Shown here piece after piece: positions 32,633-43,200 of a DNA stretch of 64,000 nt. The translations under genes and the position numbers were made by a program. Every line of letters begins with the position of its first letter. The stretch's first letter is position 1. The stretch covers positions 1-64,000 of the forward strand of contig CAZVYG010000017.1 in assembly GCA_964631605.1 (NCBI GenBank), in the 5' to 3' direction. The notes under the pieces were generated by a model. The model saw only the letters and a program-made list of their open reading frames with translations. It was not told the DNA's origin and searched no databases. The DNA is from JARKQH01 sp964631605. GTDB lineage: Bacteria; Verrucomicrobiota; Verrucomicrobiia; Limisphaerales; UBA8199.

Positions 32633-34147
32633 ATGAAGTGTTTTCTGGTCCCCCACCTGGTTGTCCTGTCCGGTTTGGTGTTCGGCCCGTTCGCGCCGGC
32701 GCAAGCCGGGGCGCCGGTCGCGCGACCGAACGTGTTGTTGATTTGCGTGGATGATCTCAAACCCGTGCTGGGCTGCTACGGCGACCCGCTCGCGAAAACG
32801 CCCAACCTGGACCGTCTGGCGGCGCGGGGGATGCGTTTTGACCTCGCCTACTGCAACCAGGCGGTTTGCGCGCCGTCGCGCAACAATCTGATGGTGGGCA
32901 GCCGCTCAACGACGTTGGGGGTTTACTCGCTGGGCACGCATTTCCGCAAAGCCGCGCCGGATGCCGTGACCCTCCTCCAATACTTCATGCGGCACGGATA
33001 CCGCACCGAGGGCATCGGGAAGATTTTTCATATCGGCCACGGAAATCACGACGACCCGGCCTCGTGGTCTGTGCCCTTCCAACCGGACAAGGTGGTCGAG
33101 TATGCCCTGCCAGCGAATTCCGCCAATGGGCAACTTACCCGCGAAGAAGCTTATTTTACCAATCAGAAACTCGGACAGAATCGCGAACTGCCGCGGGGGG
33201 CCGCCTGGGAAATCGCCGACCTGCCGGACAACACCTATGCGGACGGCCGGATTGCGGATGAAGGCATCCGCCGCCTCCGCGCGGCGGCTGAGCGCCCCGA
33301 TCAGCCGCTGTTCCTCGCCCTCGGTTTTGTCAAGCCACACCTTCCCTTTTGCGCGCCCAAAAAGTACTGGGAGCTGCACGACCGCAAGGCCTTCAAGCTT
33401 GCCGGGCAAACCCAACCACCCGTGGGCGCGCCTCGTTATGCCGGCAAGACTCTGGGAGAATTGAACCAATACACCCCTGTGCCAGAGCAGCCGCCCCTCT
33501 CGGAGGACCTGCAACGCACCCTCATCCACGGCTACTACGCCGCCACGTCTTTCATGGACGCCCAAGTGGGCCGGGTGCTTGACGAGTTGGACCGCCTTGG
33601 ATTGTCCAAGCGCACGATCATTGTGCTCTGGGGCGACAATGGCTGGCACTTCGGCGACCACGGCGCCTGGACGAAGCATACCAACTACGAACACGCCAAT
33701 CGCATCCCGTTGATGATCGTGGCTCCCGGGATCACCCAGCCGGGATCCTCGACCCGGCAACTGACCGAGACCGTGGACTTGTATCCGACTTTGGTGGAAC
33801 TGGCGGGGCTGCCCGCGCCCCAAGTTCCCCAGAAACTGGATGGCCTGAGCCTGGTGCCCGTGCTCAGGAATCCAGATGCCCGGGTGCGCGACCACGCGTA
33901 TCACGCCTTCCCACGACAGCGGGCCGGCCAGCCGATCATTGGCCGGGCCATTCGCACCGAACGCTATCGCCTCGTGGAATGGAAGAAGCCCGGGGCGTCC
34001 CGCGACACAGCCGATATTGAACTTTACGATTACCAGTCCGAGCCGCTGGAATCCACCAACCTGGCCCCGCGTCTGCCGGCGGTGGTTGAACAGTTGAGCC
34101 AGATTCTGGCGCGTCATCCGGAAGCCAGGGAAGGCATCGAAAACTAA
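32633..34147 (+). CDS. secreted sulfatase (iduronate-2-sulfatase-like)
   Basis: A protein of 504 residues with a signal peptide (about 1-25) and an alkaline-phosphatase-fold sulfatase domain: PNVLLICVDDLKPVLGCYGD (metal ligands) and the formylglycine signature C79-A-P-S-R with VGSRST. The catalytic Cys must be matured by a formylglycine-generating or anaerobic SAM enzyme not present in this window. Motifs such as EGIGKIFHIGHGN and LWGDNGWHFGDHG resemble S1_7 iduronate-type enzymes. Its stop overlaps the next start as TAATG. Confidence 0.92.
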   Translation: MKCFLVPHLVVLSGLVFGPFAPAQAGAPVARPNVLLICVDDLKPVLGCYGDPLAKTPNLDRLAARGMRFDLAYCNQAVCAPSRNNLMVGSRSTTLGVYSLGTHFRKAAPDAVTLLQYFMRHGYRTEGIGKIFHIGHGNHDDPASWSVPFQPDKVVEYALPANSANGQLTREEAYFTNQKLGQNRELPRGAAWEIADLPDNTYADGRIADEGIRRLRAAAERPDQPLFLALGFVKPHLPFCAPKKYWELHDRKAFKLAGQTQPPVGAPRYAGKTLGELNQYTPVPEQPPLSEDLQRTLIHGYYAATSFMDAQVGRVLDELDRLGLSKRTIIVLWGDNGWHFGDHGAWTKHTNYEHANRIPLMIVAPGITQPGSSTRQLTETVDLYPTLVELAGLPAPQVPQKLDGLSLVPVLRNPDARVRDHAYHAFPRQRAGQPIIGRAIRTERYRLVEWKKPGASRDTADIELYDYQSEPLESTNLAPRLPAVVEQLSQILARHPEAREGIEN

Positions 34148-37137
34148 TGATCATCAAGAATCAGTGGAGGAGCCGGTCATTCCGCGCCCTTGCGGGTCTG
34201 TATGCTGCCGTTTTTCTGGGGTTGTGTCCGGGTGGATTGCCTTCGATGGCGGAACCTGCGCGCCCGAATTTTATTTTCGTTTTGATAGACGACATGGGTT
34301 ACGGGGACCTTTCCTGTTACGGCGGCCAGGGGGTGAAGACGACGCACATTGACCGGCTCAGCCAGGAGGGTATCCGTTTCACCCAGTTTTATGTTGCCGC
34401 GCCAATTTGCTCGCCGTCGCGGACCGCCTTCACCACCGGCCAGCACCCGGCGCGCTGGCGCATTACGTCCTACCTGGCCGCCCGACGGGAGAATGAGCGC
34501 CGCGGCATGGCCCAATGGCTGGACCCGAAAGCTCCCACCCTGGCGCGAATTCTGCGCGAAGCCGGCTATATAACCGGGCACTTTGGGAAATGGCACATGG
34601 GAGGCCAGCGGGATGTCGGCGAGGCGCCGCTGATTACCGAGTATGGTTTTGACGAGTCGCTGACCCAGTTTGAAGGGTTGGGCGATCGGATTCTGCCGTT
34701 GTGTGACGCCTTCGACGGGTCGCCTCCGACCCGGCACGCCCTGGGCAGTGACAATCTCGGGCGAGGAGAGATCACTTGGATGGATCGTTCGAAAATCACC
34801 GGGGCATTTGTCGAGCGCGCGCTGAAATTCATCCGCCAGGCGGAGCGGGCCGGACGCCCCTTTTACGTGAATCTCTGGCCTGACGATGTGCATTCCCCCT
34901 TCTTTCCACCCAAGGAACTGCGCGGGGATGGAAGCAAACGGCAGCTCTACCTGGGGGTGGTGAAGGCGATGGACGAGCAATTTGCACCGTTGTTCGATTA
35001 CATCCGCACAAGCCCGACCCTGCGAACCAACACGCTGATCATCGTGAGCAGCGACAATGGACCCGAGCCGGGGGCGGGGGTTGCCGGCCCGTTCCGCGGT
35101 CACAAAGGAACGCTGTATGAGGGTGGCGTCCGCGAGCCCTTTATCGTGTGGGGCCCAGGGATTGTTGACGCGGAGGCGGCTGGGACGACGAATGATCGCA
35201 CAGTGATTTCCGCCCTGGACTTGCTGCCGTCGGTGGCGCGGCTGGCGGGAGCCAAGTTGCCCGAGGGTGTCGTGTTTGATGGGGAAGACCTGAGCCGCAC
35301 CCTCATCGGCAAGGCGCAGGAAAAACGTTCCAAACCCTTGATGTGGAACCGGCCGCCGGACCGCCCGGGGCAGAACGGCGAGCGCTGGCCGGACCTGGCG
35401 ATTCGGGAGGGGGATTGGAAACTGTTGCAACAGGAGGACGGCTCGCAGGTGCAGCTTTACAACCTGACGCAGGACCCCGGCGAAAGCCGCAATCTCGCCG
35501 CCGACCAGCCGCAGGTGGCGCAACGCCTGAGCAATCAGTTGCAGGCTTGGCGCAAGACTCTGCCGCTCTCGGAGCTGGTCCCCGCGAGGCCAACCAACCG
35601 GGTCGCCCCACCGCGCTCCTTCGTCAATCCAATGGCCGAGGGAGCCGATCCTTGGATCGTCCGTCATCAGGGCACTTATGTTTCCTGCCAGTCGGATGGC
35701 AACCGGGCAGTTGCCCTTTATTTGTCGGAGCAACTGACGATGCCTGGAAAGAAGCGTATTATCTGGCGCGCTCCCACTCAAGGCATGTGTTCGGCCGAAA
35801 TCTGGGCGCCGGAACTTCATTTTCTCGACGGCCGCTGGCACGTTTACTTCGCGGGCTCTGACGGCCAAAACCGGAATCACCGGATGTGGGTCCTGCAGTC
35901 GGAAGGGGCCGATCCGCTTGGACCTTACACCCTGCATGGGCCCCTTTACACTGGAGATCATCCCGGCACGGGCGCTGACAATCGGTGGGCCATAGACGGG
36001 ACGATTCTGGAGACAGGCGGCCGACGTTATTTTGTCTGGTCCGGGTGGGAGGACGAACGGGATGAACAATGGCTTTACATCGCGCCGATGAAAGATCCGC
36101 TCACCCTTGCGGGAAAACGCGTCAAACTCTGCGACAACGATGACTATCTCTGGGAGCGCGTGGACGAGAACGAACGCGGTCGGGGTTTGCACGAGGCGCC
36201 GCAGGTGCTGCAACGCGACGGGCGCGCGTTCATCGTCTATTCGTGCAGCGGTTCCTGGCAGCCCAGTTACAAGCTCGGTCTGCTGGAGTTGCGCGCCAAC
36301 GGCGACCCCCTGAACCCCACAGACTGGAAGAAGCACCCCGAGCCCGTTTTTCAGTCCTCGCCGACGACTTACGGGGTTGGCCACAACTGTTTTGTGAAAT
36401 CGCCCGACGGTCGGGAGGACTGGCTGGTTTATCATGCGAAACTCGATCGCGGCAACGGCTGGCGTCGCGCTCTGTTTGCCCAACCGTTTAGCTGGGGTTC
36501 GGATGGGCTTCCCCAGTTCGGCACTCCGGTCAGCGCCGGCGTTCCCCTGCCCTGGCCCTCGGGCCAGGTTGCCCCGCGCCCTGTTCGGGGCCGCTGGGTC
36601 TGCGCCTTCAATCAACAGACGGACCTTGATTCATTCCACTATTACGGCCATCACCAGTTCATGGCGTGGGCGGACGGCGAACTGCACTTGGGAACGAAGC
36701 CCACGCAGCCGGTCAACCCTTGCCGCTCCGGCGAAAAGGTTCTGGTGGCGGGCGGCGATTGGCGGGACTTTTCCGCGTCGGTGCGCGTGCGGGTGGTGGA
36801 AGGGACGCGGGATGCCGGCTTGCTCTTTCGCTGCACACTGCCGGCGGTCGGTTACGACGCCCAGCGGGGCTATTTCGCGGGCATCATACCCGGGACTGGC
36901 AAAGTCGTGCTGGGCAGCATGGACGGCGTGACATGGCGTGAAATCGCGCTGGTTGACGCTGAGGTCAAAGCGGGCCGCGACCATCTCTTGAGCGTGAGCG
37001 CCCGCGGCGATGCAATCACGGTGCGTCTTGACGGGAAAGAGGTTTTGCGCCGGTCCGATCTGGAACACCACGCCGGCAGCATTGGCCTGCGCGTCGTGGA
37101 GACACACGCCACTTTTGACGATCTCGAGATCCAATGA
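34147..37137 (+). CDS. sulfatase-GH43-concanavalin-like fusion
   Basis: A protein of 996 residues. Signal peptide to about 36; sulfatase domain about 38-480 with NFIFVLIDDMGYGDLSCYGG and formylglycine Cys88 in ICSPSRTAFTTG; then, after a short linker, a GH43 domain about 490-800 with EGADPWIV, SAEIWAPELHFLDG, RWAIDGTILETGG and LHEAPQVLQRDG, giving candidate catalytic Asp/Glu residues; and a C-terminal concanavalin/DUF1080-like domain (AGLLFRCTLPAVGYDAQRGY). One secreted polypeptide could thus remove sulfate and cleave the glycosidic bond of the same glycan. No internal start or stop suggests two genes. It is coupled to both neighbours by overlapping codons. Confidence 0.9.
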   Translation: MIIKNQWRSRSFRALAGLYAAVFLGLCPGGLPSMAEPARPNFIFVLIDDMGYGDLSCYGGQGVKTTHIDRLSQEGIRFTQFYVAAPICSPSRTAFTTGQHPARWRITSYLAARRENERRGMAQWLDPKAPTLARILREAGYITGHFGKWHMGGQRDVGEAPLITEYGFDESLTQFEGLGDRILPLCDAFDGSPPTRHALGSDNLGRGEITWMDRSKITGAFVERALKFIRQAERAGRPFYVNLWPDDVHSPFFPPKELRGDGSKRQLYLGVVKAMDEQFAPLFDYIRTSPTLRTNTLIIVSSDNGPEPGAGVAGPFRGHKGTLYEGGVREPFIVWGPGIVDAEAAGTTNDRTVISALDLLPSVARLAGAKLPEGVVFDGEDLSRTLIGKAQEKRSKPLMWNRPPDRPGQNGERWPDLAIREGDWKLLQQEDGSQVQLYNLTQDPGESRNLAADQPQVAQRLSNQLQAWRKTLPLSELVPARPTNRVAPPRSFVNPMAEGADPWIVRHQGTYVSCQSDGNRAVALYLSEQLTMPGKKRIIWRAPTQGMCSAEIWAPELHFLDGRWHVYFAGSDGQNRNHRMWVLQSEGADPLGPYTLHGPLYTGDHPGTGADNRWAIDGTILETGGRRYFVWSGWEDERDEQWLYIAPMKDPLTLAGKRVKLCDNDDYLWERVDENERGRGLHEAPQVLQRDGRAFIVYSCSGSWQPSYKLGLLELRANGDPLNPTDWKKHPEPVFQSSPTTYGVGHNCFVKSPDGREDWLVYHAKLDRGNGWRRALFAQPFSWGSDGLPQFGTPVSAGVPLPWPSGQVAPRPVRGRWVCAFNQQTDLDSFHYYGHHQFMAWADGELHLGTKPTQPVNPCRSGEKVLVAGGDWRDFSASVRVRVVEGTRDAGLLFRCTLPAVGYDAQRGYFAGIIPGTGKVVLGSMDGVTWREIALVDAEVKAGRDHLLSVSARGDAITVRLDGKEVLRRSDLEHHAGSIGLRVVETHATFDDLEIQ

Positions 37138-38744
37138 CTACGTGCCAAACAACTCGAAAAGTCTCGGTCCGGGTCCTGCTGTTGGTGGCTCTGTGGCTGG
37201 CCACTCTCCCTTTGGCCGCGGCATCAAAACCCAACCTCCTGCTCATTCTGGCTGACGACCTGGGGTTTTCAGACTTGGGCTGCTACGGGAGCGAAATCGC
37301 CACGCCGAACCTGGATGCCCTGGCGGCCAACGGGCTCCGGTTCACTCAATTCTACAACGTCGCGCGTTGTTGTCCCTCGCGGGCGGCGCTGATGACGGGT
37401 TTGTATCCTCACCAGGCGCACATCGGCGACATGGTGGACGAATATGCGCGGCGGGTTCGCGAGACCTTGAACAGCCCTGCCTACTCGGATCGCCTTAATC
37501 CCAACGCCCCCACCCTCGCCGAGGCCCTGCGGGCGGCCGGTTACCGCACCGGCATGGCCGGAAAATGGCACCTGGGCTATCGCACCAACGAATGGCCCGT
37601 CGCGCGAGGCTTTGACCGCTCTTTCACTGTCATTGAAGGGGCCATGAATTATTACGGCTTCGGCATGCAGCACATCGGCGTCATGACCAACCCTCCCATG
37701 GCTCTCGATCGTGAACTGTTTATTCCGCCCCGCGACGGCTTTTTTGCCACGGACGCGTTCACCGACTTTGCGGTGGAGTTTATCCGCAACCAGGCTGGCC
37801 AAAGCGCTCCGTTTTTCTTTTATCTGGCGTACACCGCGCCGCATTGGCCTTTGCATGCCCGTCCCCAAACCATCGCCAAATACCGCGGCCGCTACCAGGC
37901 CGTCGGGTGGGACAGGTTGCGCGCCGAGCGTTATGAGCGGTTGAAACGGGCGGGGATTATCCACGCCCGGTGGCCTCTTGCCCCCCGGCCCGCCACCGTG
38001 CCGGCGTGGGACCAGGCACCGCCGGCGCGGCAGGACCAGTGGGACGCAGAGATGGCGGTTTACGCCGCGCAAATCGAGGAAATGGACTGCGGGATTGGGC
38101 AGGTGCTCCAGACGCTCAGGGCCTCGGGCCTTGACAACAATACGATCGTTATTTTCCTCTCCGACAACGGTGGCGCTGCCGAAGACCCCAACCGCTCCCT
38201 GCCGGGAGCGGTGCTCGGCACGCGCGAGAGCTACAAAGGGTATGGCATCCGGGGCGCTCACGTCAGCAGCGCGCCGTTTCGTAAAACCAAGAAGTTCACT
38301 CATGAAGGCGGCATCGCCTCGCCGCTGATTATCGCCTGGCCGGCGGGTATTGCCCCTTCGCGCCGGGGAAGCATGGCGCATGAGGTGTCCCACATTATTG
38401 ACATCATGCCCACCTGTCTCGCGCTGGCAGGCGCTTCCTGGCCCGGGCAGTGGAACGGCAGTGCCACCTTGCCGCCGGAAGGCGTTTCCCTCGCTCCGCT
38501 GTTGCAGGGAGGTTCCTTGAGCCGCCCCAATCCGCTGTGCTGGGAACACGAAGGCCACCGCGCCATTCGCGACGGCAAATGGAAACTGGTCGCCAGTTTC
38601 GACGAGCCGTGGGAGCTTTACGATATGAAGGCGGACCGCACCGAATCCAGAGACCTGGCGGCTGCGCGACCGGGCACGGTGCGCAAACTCACGGCGGCGT
38701 ATGCAGCCTGGGCCAGCCGGATTGGCGTCCAACCCTGGCGTTAA
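37134..38744 (+). CDS. secreted arylsulfatase
   Basis: A protein of 536 residues with a signal peptide (about 1-30), SKPNLLLILADDLGFSDLGC, and the formylglycine motif Cys79 in RCCPSRAALMTG. KWHLGYRTNEWPVARGFD, VIFLSDNGGAAEDP and a C-terminal EHEGHRAIRDGKWKL are standard for bacterial arylsulfatase A-type (S1_4-like) enzymes. It starts within the stop of the fusion gene (ATGA) and so is translationally coupled. Confidence 0.93.
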   Translation: MTTCQTTRKVSVRVLLLVALWLATLPLAAASKPNLLLILADDLGFSDLGCYGSEIATPNLDALAANGLRFTQFYNVARCCPSRAALMTGLYPHQAHIGDMVDEYARRVRETLNSPAYSDRLNPNAPTLAEALRAAGYRTGMAGKWHLGYRTNEWPVARGFDRSFTVIEGAMNYYGFGMQHIGVMTNPPMALDRELFIPPRDGFFATDAFTDFAVEFIRNQAGQSAPFFFYLAYTAPHWPLHARPQTIAKYRGRYQAVGWDRLRAERYERLKRAGIIHARWPLAPRPATVPAWDQAPPARQDQWDAEMAVYAAQIEEMDCGIGQVLQTLRASGLDNNTIVIFLSDNGGAAEDPNRSLPGAVLGTRESYKGYGIRGAHVSSAPFRKTKKFTHEGGIASPLIIAWPAGIAPSRRGSMAHEVSHIIDIMPTCLALAGASWPGQWNGSATLPPEGVSLAPLLQGGSLSRPNPLCWEHEGHRAIRDGKWKLVASFDEPWELYDMKADRTESRDLAAARPGTVRKLTAAYAAWASRIGVQPWR

Positions 38745-38768
38745 GGTTCCGGTTCTGGGAGGCCACTC

Positions 38769-40208
38769 ATGAAATTTCAATTCATTGCGGGAATCGCCCT
38801 TGCGGCAGCGGGCCTGGGCGCCGCGGCCGCATCGCTGCCTTCAAAGCCGGACCTGGTCATTTTCCTAACCGACGACCAGAGCCAATCAGACCTCAGCCCA
38901 TACGGGGCGAAGGAATTGCGAACGCCGAACATGCAGCGGCTGGCGGATCAAGGCATGAGGTTTACCCGCGCTTACGTCGCCTCCCCAACCTGCGCCCCGA
39001 GCCGGGCGGCGCTGCTCACGGGCCTGATGCCCGCCCGCAACGGAGCTGAACCCAACCACAGCAAGCCGCGCCCCGAAATCAAGAAATGGCCGGCTTATTT
39101 CCAGGACCTGGGTTACGAGGTGGTCGCTTTCGGCAAGGTTTCCCATTACCGTCACACGGCGGACTACGGGTTCGATTACTTCGCTCACGACACTTTCCAT
39201 GACCACGCCGCCATTCCCGCCGCGGTTGAATTCCTGAGGAACCGCCCGCGCCAGGGCGCCAAACCGCTTTGCCTTTTTGTCGGGAGCAACTGGCCGCACG
39301 TTCCGTGGCCTGAGGATACTCCCGGCTACGATCCCAACCGGCTTCCGCTGCCCGCCGGGTCAGTGGACACGCCCGCAACCCGCGCCTGGCGTGCCCGTTA
39401 CGCGGCCGCGGTCACCAAAGCGGACGAGGACCTCGGGTTGGTATATGAGGCGGCAGGGGCGGCGCTTGGTCCGCATACGCTCTACCTCTTTTCCGGGGAT
39501 AACGGCGCTCAGTGGCCGTTTGGCAAGTGGAATTGTTACGAAGCCGGGGTTTGCGTCCCCTTGATCGTCGTCTGGCCCGGCATCGTCAAGGCCGCCTCGA
39601 CCACGGACGCCATGGTCAGTTGGGTGGATTTTCTGCCCACGCTGCTCGAGGTGGCAGGCGGGAAACCTCCGGATGGCCTGGACGGCCGCTCCTTTCTGCC
39701 CGTCCTTCTTGGCAAACGCCGCGAGCATCGCGACCGCATTTTTACCACTCACAGCGGCGACGGGCGTTGGAACATCTATCCCTCGCGGGCAGTTCGCGAC
39801 GGAAACTGGAAGTATATTCGGAACCTCCACCCGGAATATGCGTTTACGACTCACATAGATCTGCCGGGGAACCTGGGCCAGCGCGCCTACTTCGCCTCGT
39901 GGGAGGCTGCCGCCCGAACCAACAGCCAGGCCGCTGCCATTCTCAATCAGTATCATGCCCGTCCGGCCGAGGAATTGTACAACCTGAAGTCAGACCTCTG
40001 CGAACAACGCAATCTGGCGGCGGACCCGAAGCAGGCGTCCCGCCTCAAACGCCTGCGCAATCAAGTTGACACATGGATGCGTGACCAGGGCGATCCAGGC
40101 CGGACTTATGCCGAACCGCGACTCCTGAGCGACCCCGCCAGTTACGGGCCAAATGCACCGCCGGGAGACGCCGCGGCGACGGCGCGCCCGCAAAACAAGA
40201 CTCGATGA
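38769..40208 (+). CDS. secreted sulfatase (heparan-type)
   Basis: A protein of 479 residues with a signal peptide (about 1-21), DLVIFLTDDQSQSDLSPYGA and formylglycine Cys75 in PTCAPSRAALLTGLMPARNG. The PARNGAEPNHSK and HYRHTADYGFDYF segments resemble heparan N-sulfatase-like (S1_8) enzymes. A good ribosome-binding site (gggagg) lies about 8 bases upstream of the ATG. It is the fourth sulfatase in the row, 24 bases after the third. Confidence 0.92.
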   Translation: MKFQFIAGIALAAAGLGAAAASLPSKPDLVIFLTDDQSQSDLSPYGAKELRTPNMQRLADQGMRFTRAYVASPTCAPSRAALLTGLMPARNGAEPNHSKPRPEIKKWPAYFQDLGYEVVAFGKVSHYRHTADYGFDYFAHDTFHDHAAIPAAVEFLRNRPRQGAKPLCLFVGSNWPHVPWPEDTPGYDPNRLPLPAGSVDTPATRAWRARYAAAVTKADEDLGLVYEAAGAALGPHTLYLFSGDNGAQWPFGKWNCYEAGVCVPLIVVWPGIVKAASTTDAMVSWVDFLPTLLEVAGGKPPDGLDGRSFLPVLLGKRREHRDRIFTTHSGDGRWNIYPSRAVRDGNWKYIRNLHPEYAFTTHIDLPGNLGQRAYFASWEAAARTNSQAAAILNQYHARPAEELYNLKSDLCEQRNLAADPKQASRLKRLRNQVDTWMRDQGDPGRTYAEPRLLSDPASYGPNAPPGDAAATARPQNKTR

Positions 40209-40236
40209 GGACCTGCATTTCCGCTATTGTGTTCAA

Positions 40237-43200
40237 ATGATGTGTCGGTGTATCGCGTTGAACGCCCCCCGAGGATTCAGGGGCGTCCACCCTGCTCTTC
40301 TGGGCGTTTGGTTCACCCTGCTGTTATTGTTGGTTCCTCCGCCTGTCGTCGCCCAAACGCCCCTGGTCTGGTACGGCAATCTGAACAACCAATGGGACCA
40401 GAATGTCACGGCGAACTGGCTCGCGGGGGCCGCGCCGTCAGTATTTACCAATGGGGCGGCCGTGTTGTTTTCGGATGCCGCCGTTGGCTCGGGCTCCGTG
40501 ACAGTGATTGGAACGGTGCAGCCCGCCGGCATCACGGTCAGCAATCTCTCCAAACCCTACCTCTGGACCGGACCCGGCGTGGTGGACGGCTCCGGGACTT
40601 TTACCAAGTTCGGCGTCGCACCCTTGACACTTGCAAACACGACCCGGCTCACGACAACCGGGAACTTTGCGGTGGGGGCGGGAACTGTCACCGTATTTGG
40701 CGCGCCGGGCCAAACCAACGTCGTCAACGGCCAGCTTTGGGTGGGACACACGCCTGACAGTCCTGCGCACCTCGTCCTGAGCAACACGGCGCTGTCGGTC
40801 TCCTCGTGGTTTGCGATCGGGCGCGGCAACGGGACGGTTGGACATTCATCATCGGCCACGCTTTACGATTCGATTCTGTCCTGCAACAACACCGCCCTGG
40901 GTTACTGGGCCAACGTACCGGGCAACCGCCAAAATCCTGTGCTGACGCTCAACGGGAATTCCCGGCTGGTGAATGATGGCAGCACCGGGTTCAATTTGGG
41001 GGAAAGCTCCGGCTCGTCCGCCACGGTGACGATTAATGATGCCTCCTACGTCACTTCCAATCAGCGCGTTTTGCTCGGCATGGCCTCTGGGGCAACGGGG
41101 TCGCTCCTTATCGCGGCTTCGGGGGCGCTGACGAATGGCGGTTATGCCTCGGTCGGCGCGGTTGGCGTCGGTTCAGCAACGCTGAAGGACAACGCTGTCT
41201 GGCATGCCCCGGGCGACTTCAATGTTGCCGATACTTCCGGAAGCTTCGGCACACTCGCAGTGCAGGATAACGCCCGGCTTGTTATCAATACCCTTTACGT
41301 CGGCAAAGCCGCCAACTCCACAGGCGCGGTCCACCAAACCAGCGGCCGCGTTGCGCGCGGCGCCGGGGGCGGCGAGTGGCGGATTGGTGGCAATGTTTCG
41401 GGCGGCGCGAACCAGCTCGGCACTTACAGCCTCGCCAATGGGGTGCTGGATGCGGGGTCGGCAAATGTGCAGATTGGCGCCTATGGCACCGGCCAGTTTA
41501 ATCAGAGCGGCGGCAGCGTCTTCATCGGCGGCTGGCCTTCCATCGCCCGTTTTACCGGCAGCACGGGCATGCTGAACGTCTCGGGCGGAGCCTTTTACCA
41601 GACCGGCGCAAGCACGGCTTTAATCGTGGGGGAACAAGGGACGGGAACGCTGAACCTCAGCCAGATAGGTCTGATTCAACTGGCGAACAACCTCGTGATC
41701 GGCCACACCGCAACCGCCTCCGGCACGGTCAATCTCAACGGAGGCACGCTGATCACGCGCCGGGTGCTGAGAACCGATGCTGGCGCCACCGCGACACTCA
41801 ATTTTAACGGCGGCATCCTACGAGCCGCCTCGGGAGCTGACCCGGCGTTTCTCGAAGGGCTTACCGCGGCAAATGTGCAGGGCAGAGGAGCAATCATTGA
41901 CTCCGGCACCAACTCAATCACCGTGTCCCAAGACCTTCTGAACGGCGGAGGAAACGGCGGCCTGATCAAGCAGGGAGCGGGTACGTTGACTCTCTCCGGC
42001 AGTCTGCAGTATGCGGGCCCAACCCTCGTGAGCAACGGGAGGCTCATCATCACCGCACCCAATATCCCGGCCACCTCCGGCATCACGCTTTCCGAGAATT
42101 CGGCCTTTGGCGTCAGGGTCCTCGCGAGCGATGCGCGGGTGCAGGTTTTGCAGCTCGGTTTGGCTGGCGGCTCCCAGACCGCGCTTGACTTCGACTTGGG
42201 CGCCTTGGGCACGCCGACGGTTGCCCCCCTGTTTGTTTCCGGGACGTTCTCGCTGAACGGCGTCGCCACCATCAATCTGGCCGGGGCCAACTTCCAACTG
42301 GGTCGGCTGCCGCTGTTGAAGTATGGCAATCTTGCGGGAACCGGGCGGTTCGTTCTTGGGACGCTTCCCTACGGCATGGCCGCCCAACTGGTTACCAACC
42401 AGGCCACGCAGACCCTCGAGCTGAATGTCACAGCCGAGCCCACCGCGCCGGCCTGGAGCATGAAGCAGGCGCCGTTGATGACCGATTGGGCGCAGCAGGT
42501 TGACCCGAACAATCCTTGGCCCGAGTATCCGCGCCCCCAACTGCAGCGTCCGGATTGGATGCACCTCAACGGCGTCTGGCAATGGCAGCCCGGGAATACC
42601 GCCGACCCACTGCCCACCAACAACCTAATCGGCTCGATCCTCGTGCCGTTCTGCATGGAATCCGCCATTTCAGGCGTGATGGAGCACCATGAGCGTGCGT
42701 GGTATCGCCGGACGTTCACGGTGCCGCCGGCGTGGGCCGGGCAACGAGTTCTACTGCATTTCGAGGCTGTGGATTGGGAATGTGAGCCGTTCCTCAACGG
42801 CGTCAGCCTCGGCATCCACCAGGGCGGCTACGATCCGTTCAGTTTCGACATCACCCCCTACCTGACCAACTTGGGTCCCCAAGCCCTCGTGGTTAGAGTC
42901 TATGACCCCACCGACTCGACTTCCGGGCCCGTGCTGGCCCCGTCCGGCAAACAGCACCTGAACCCAGGAGGCATCTGGTACACGCCCTGTTCGGGCATCT
43001 GGCAAAGCGTGTGGCTCGAACCGGTGCCGGTCACGCGCATCGCCGACCTCCAAATGGTGCCGGACATTGACTCGAGGCAGGTCAGAATCAAAGTGGCGGT
43101 TTCCGGACCAACCGCCGGGGTTTCCGTCCAAGCCACGGCGTTTGACGGCACCAACCAGGTCAGCTCCGCCACCGGCTTGCCGGGCGCCGAGTTCCTTTTG

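Noticed and set aside
34177..36615. Long minus-strand open frame opposite the sulfatase-GH43 fusion
   Set aside because: Antisense shadow of a gene with conserved catalytic motifs on the plus strand.
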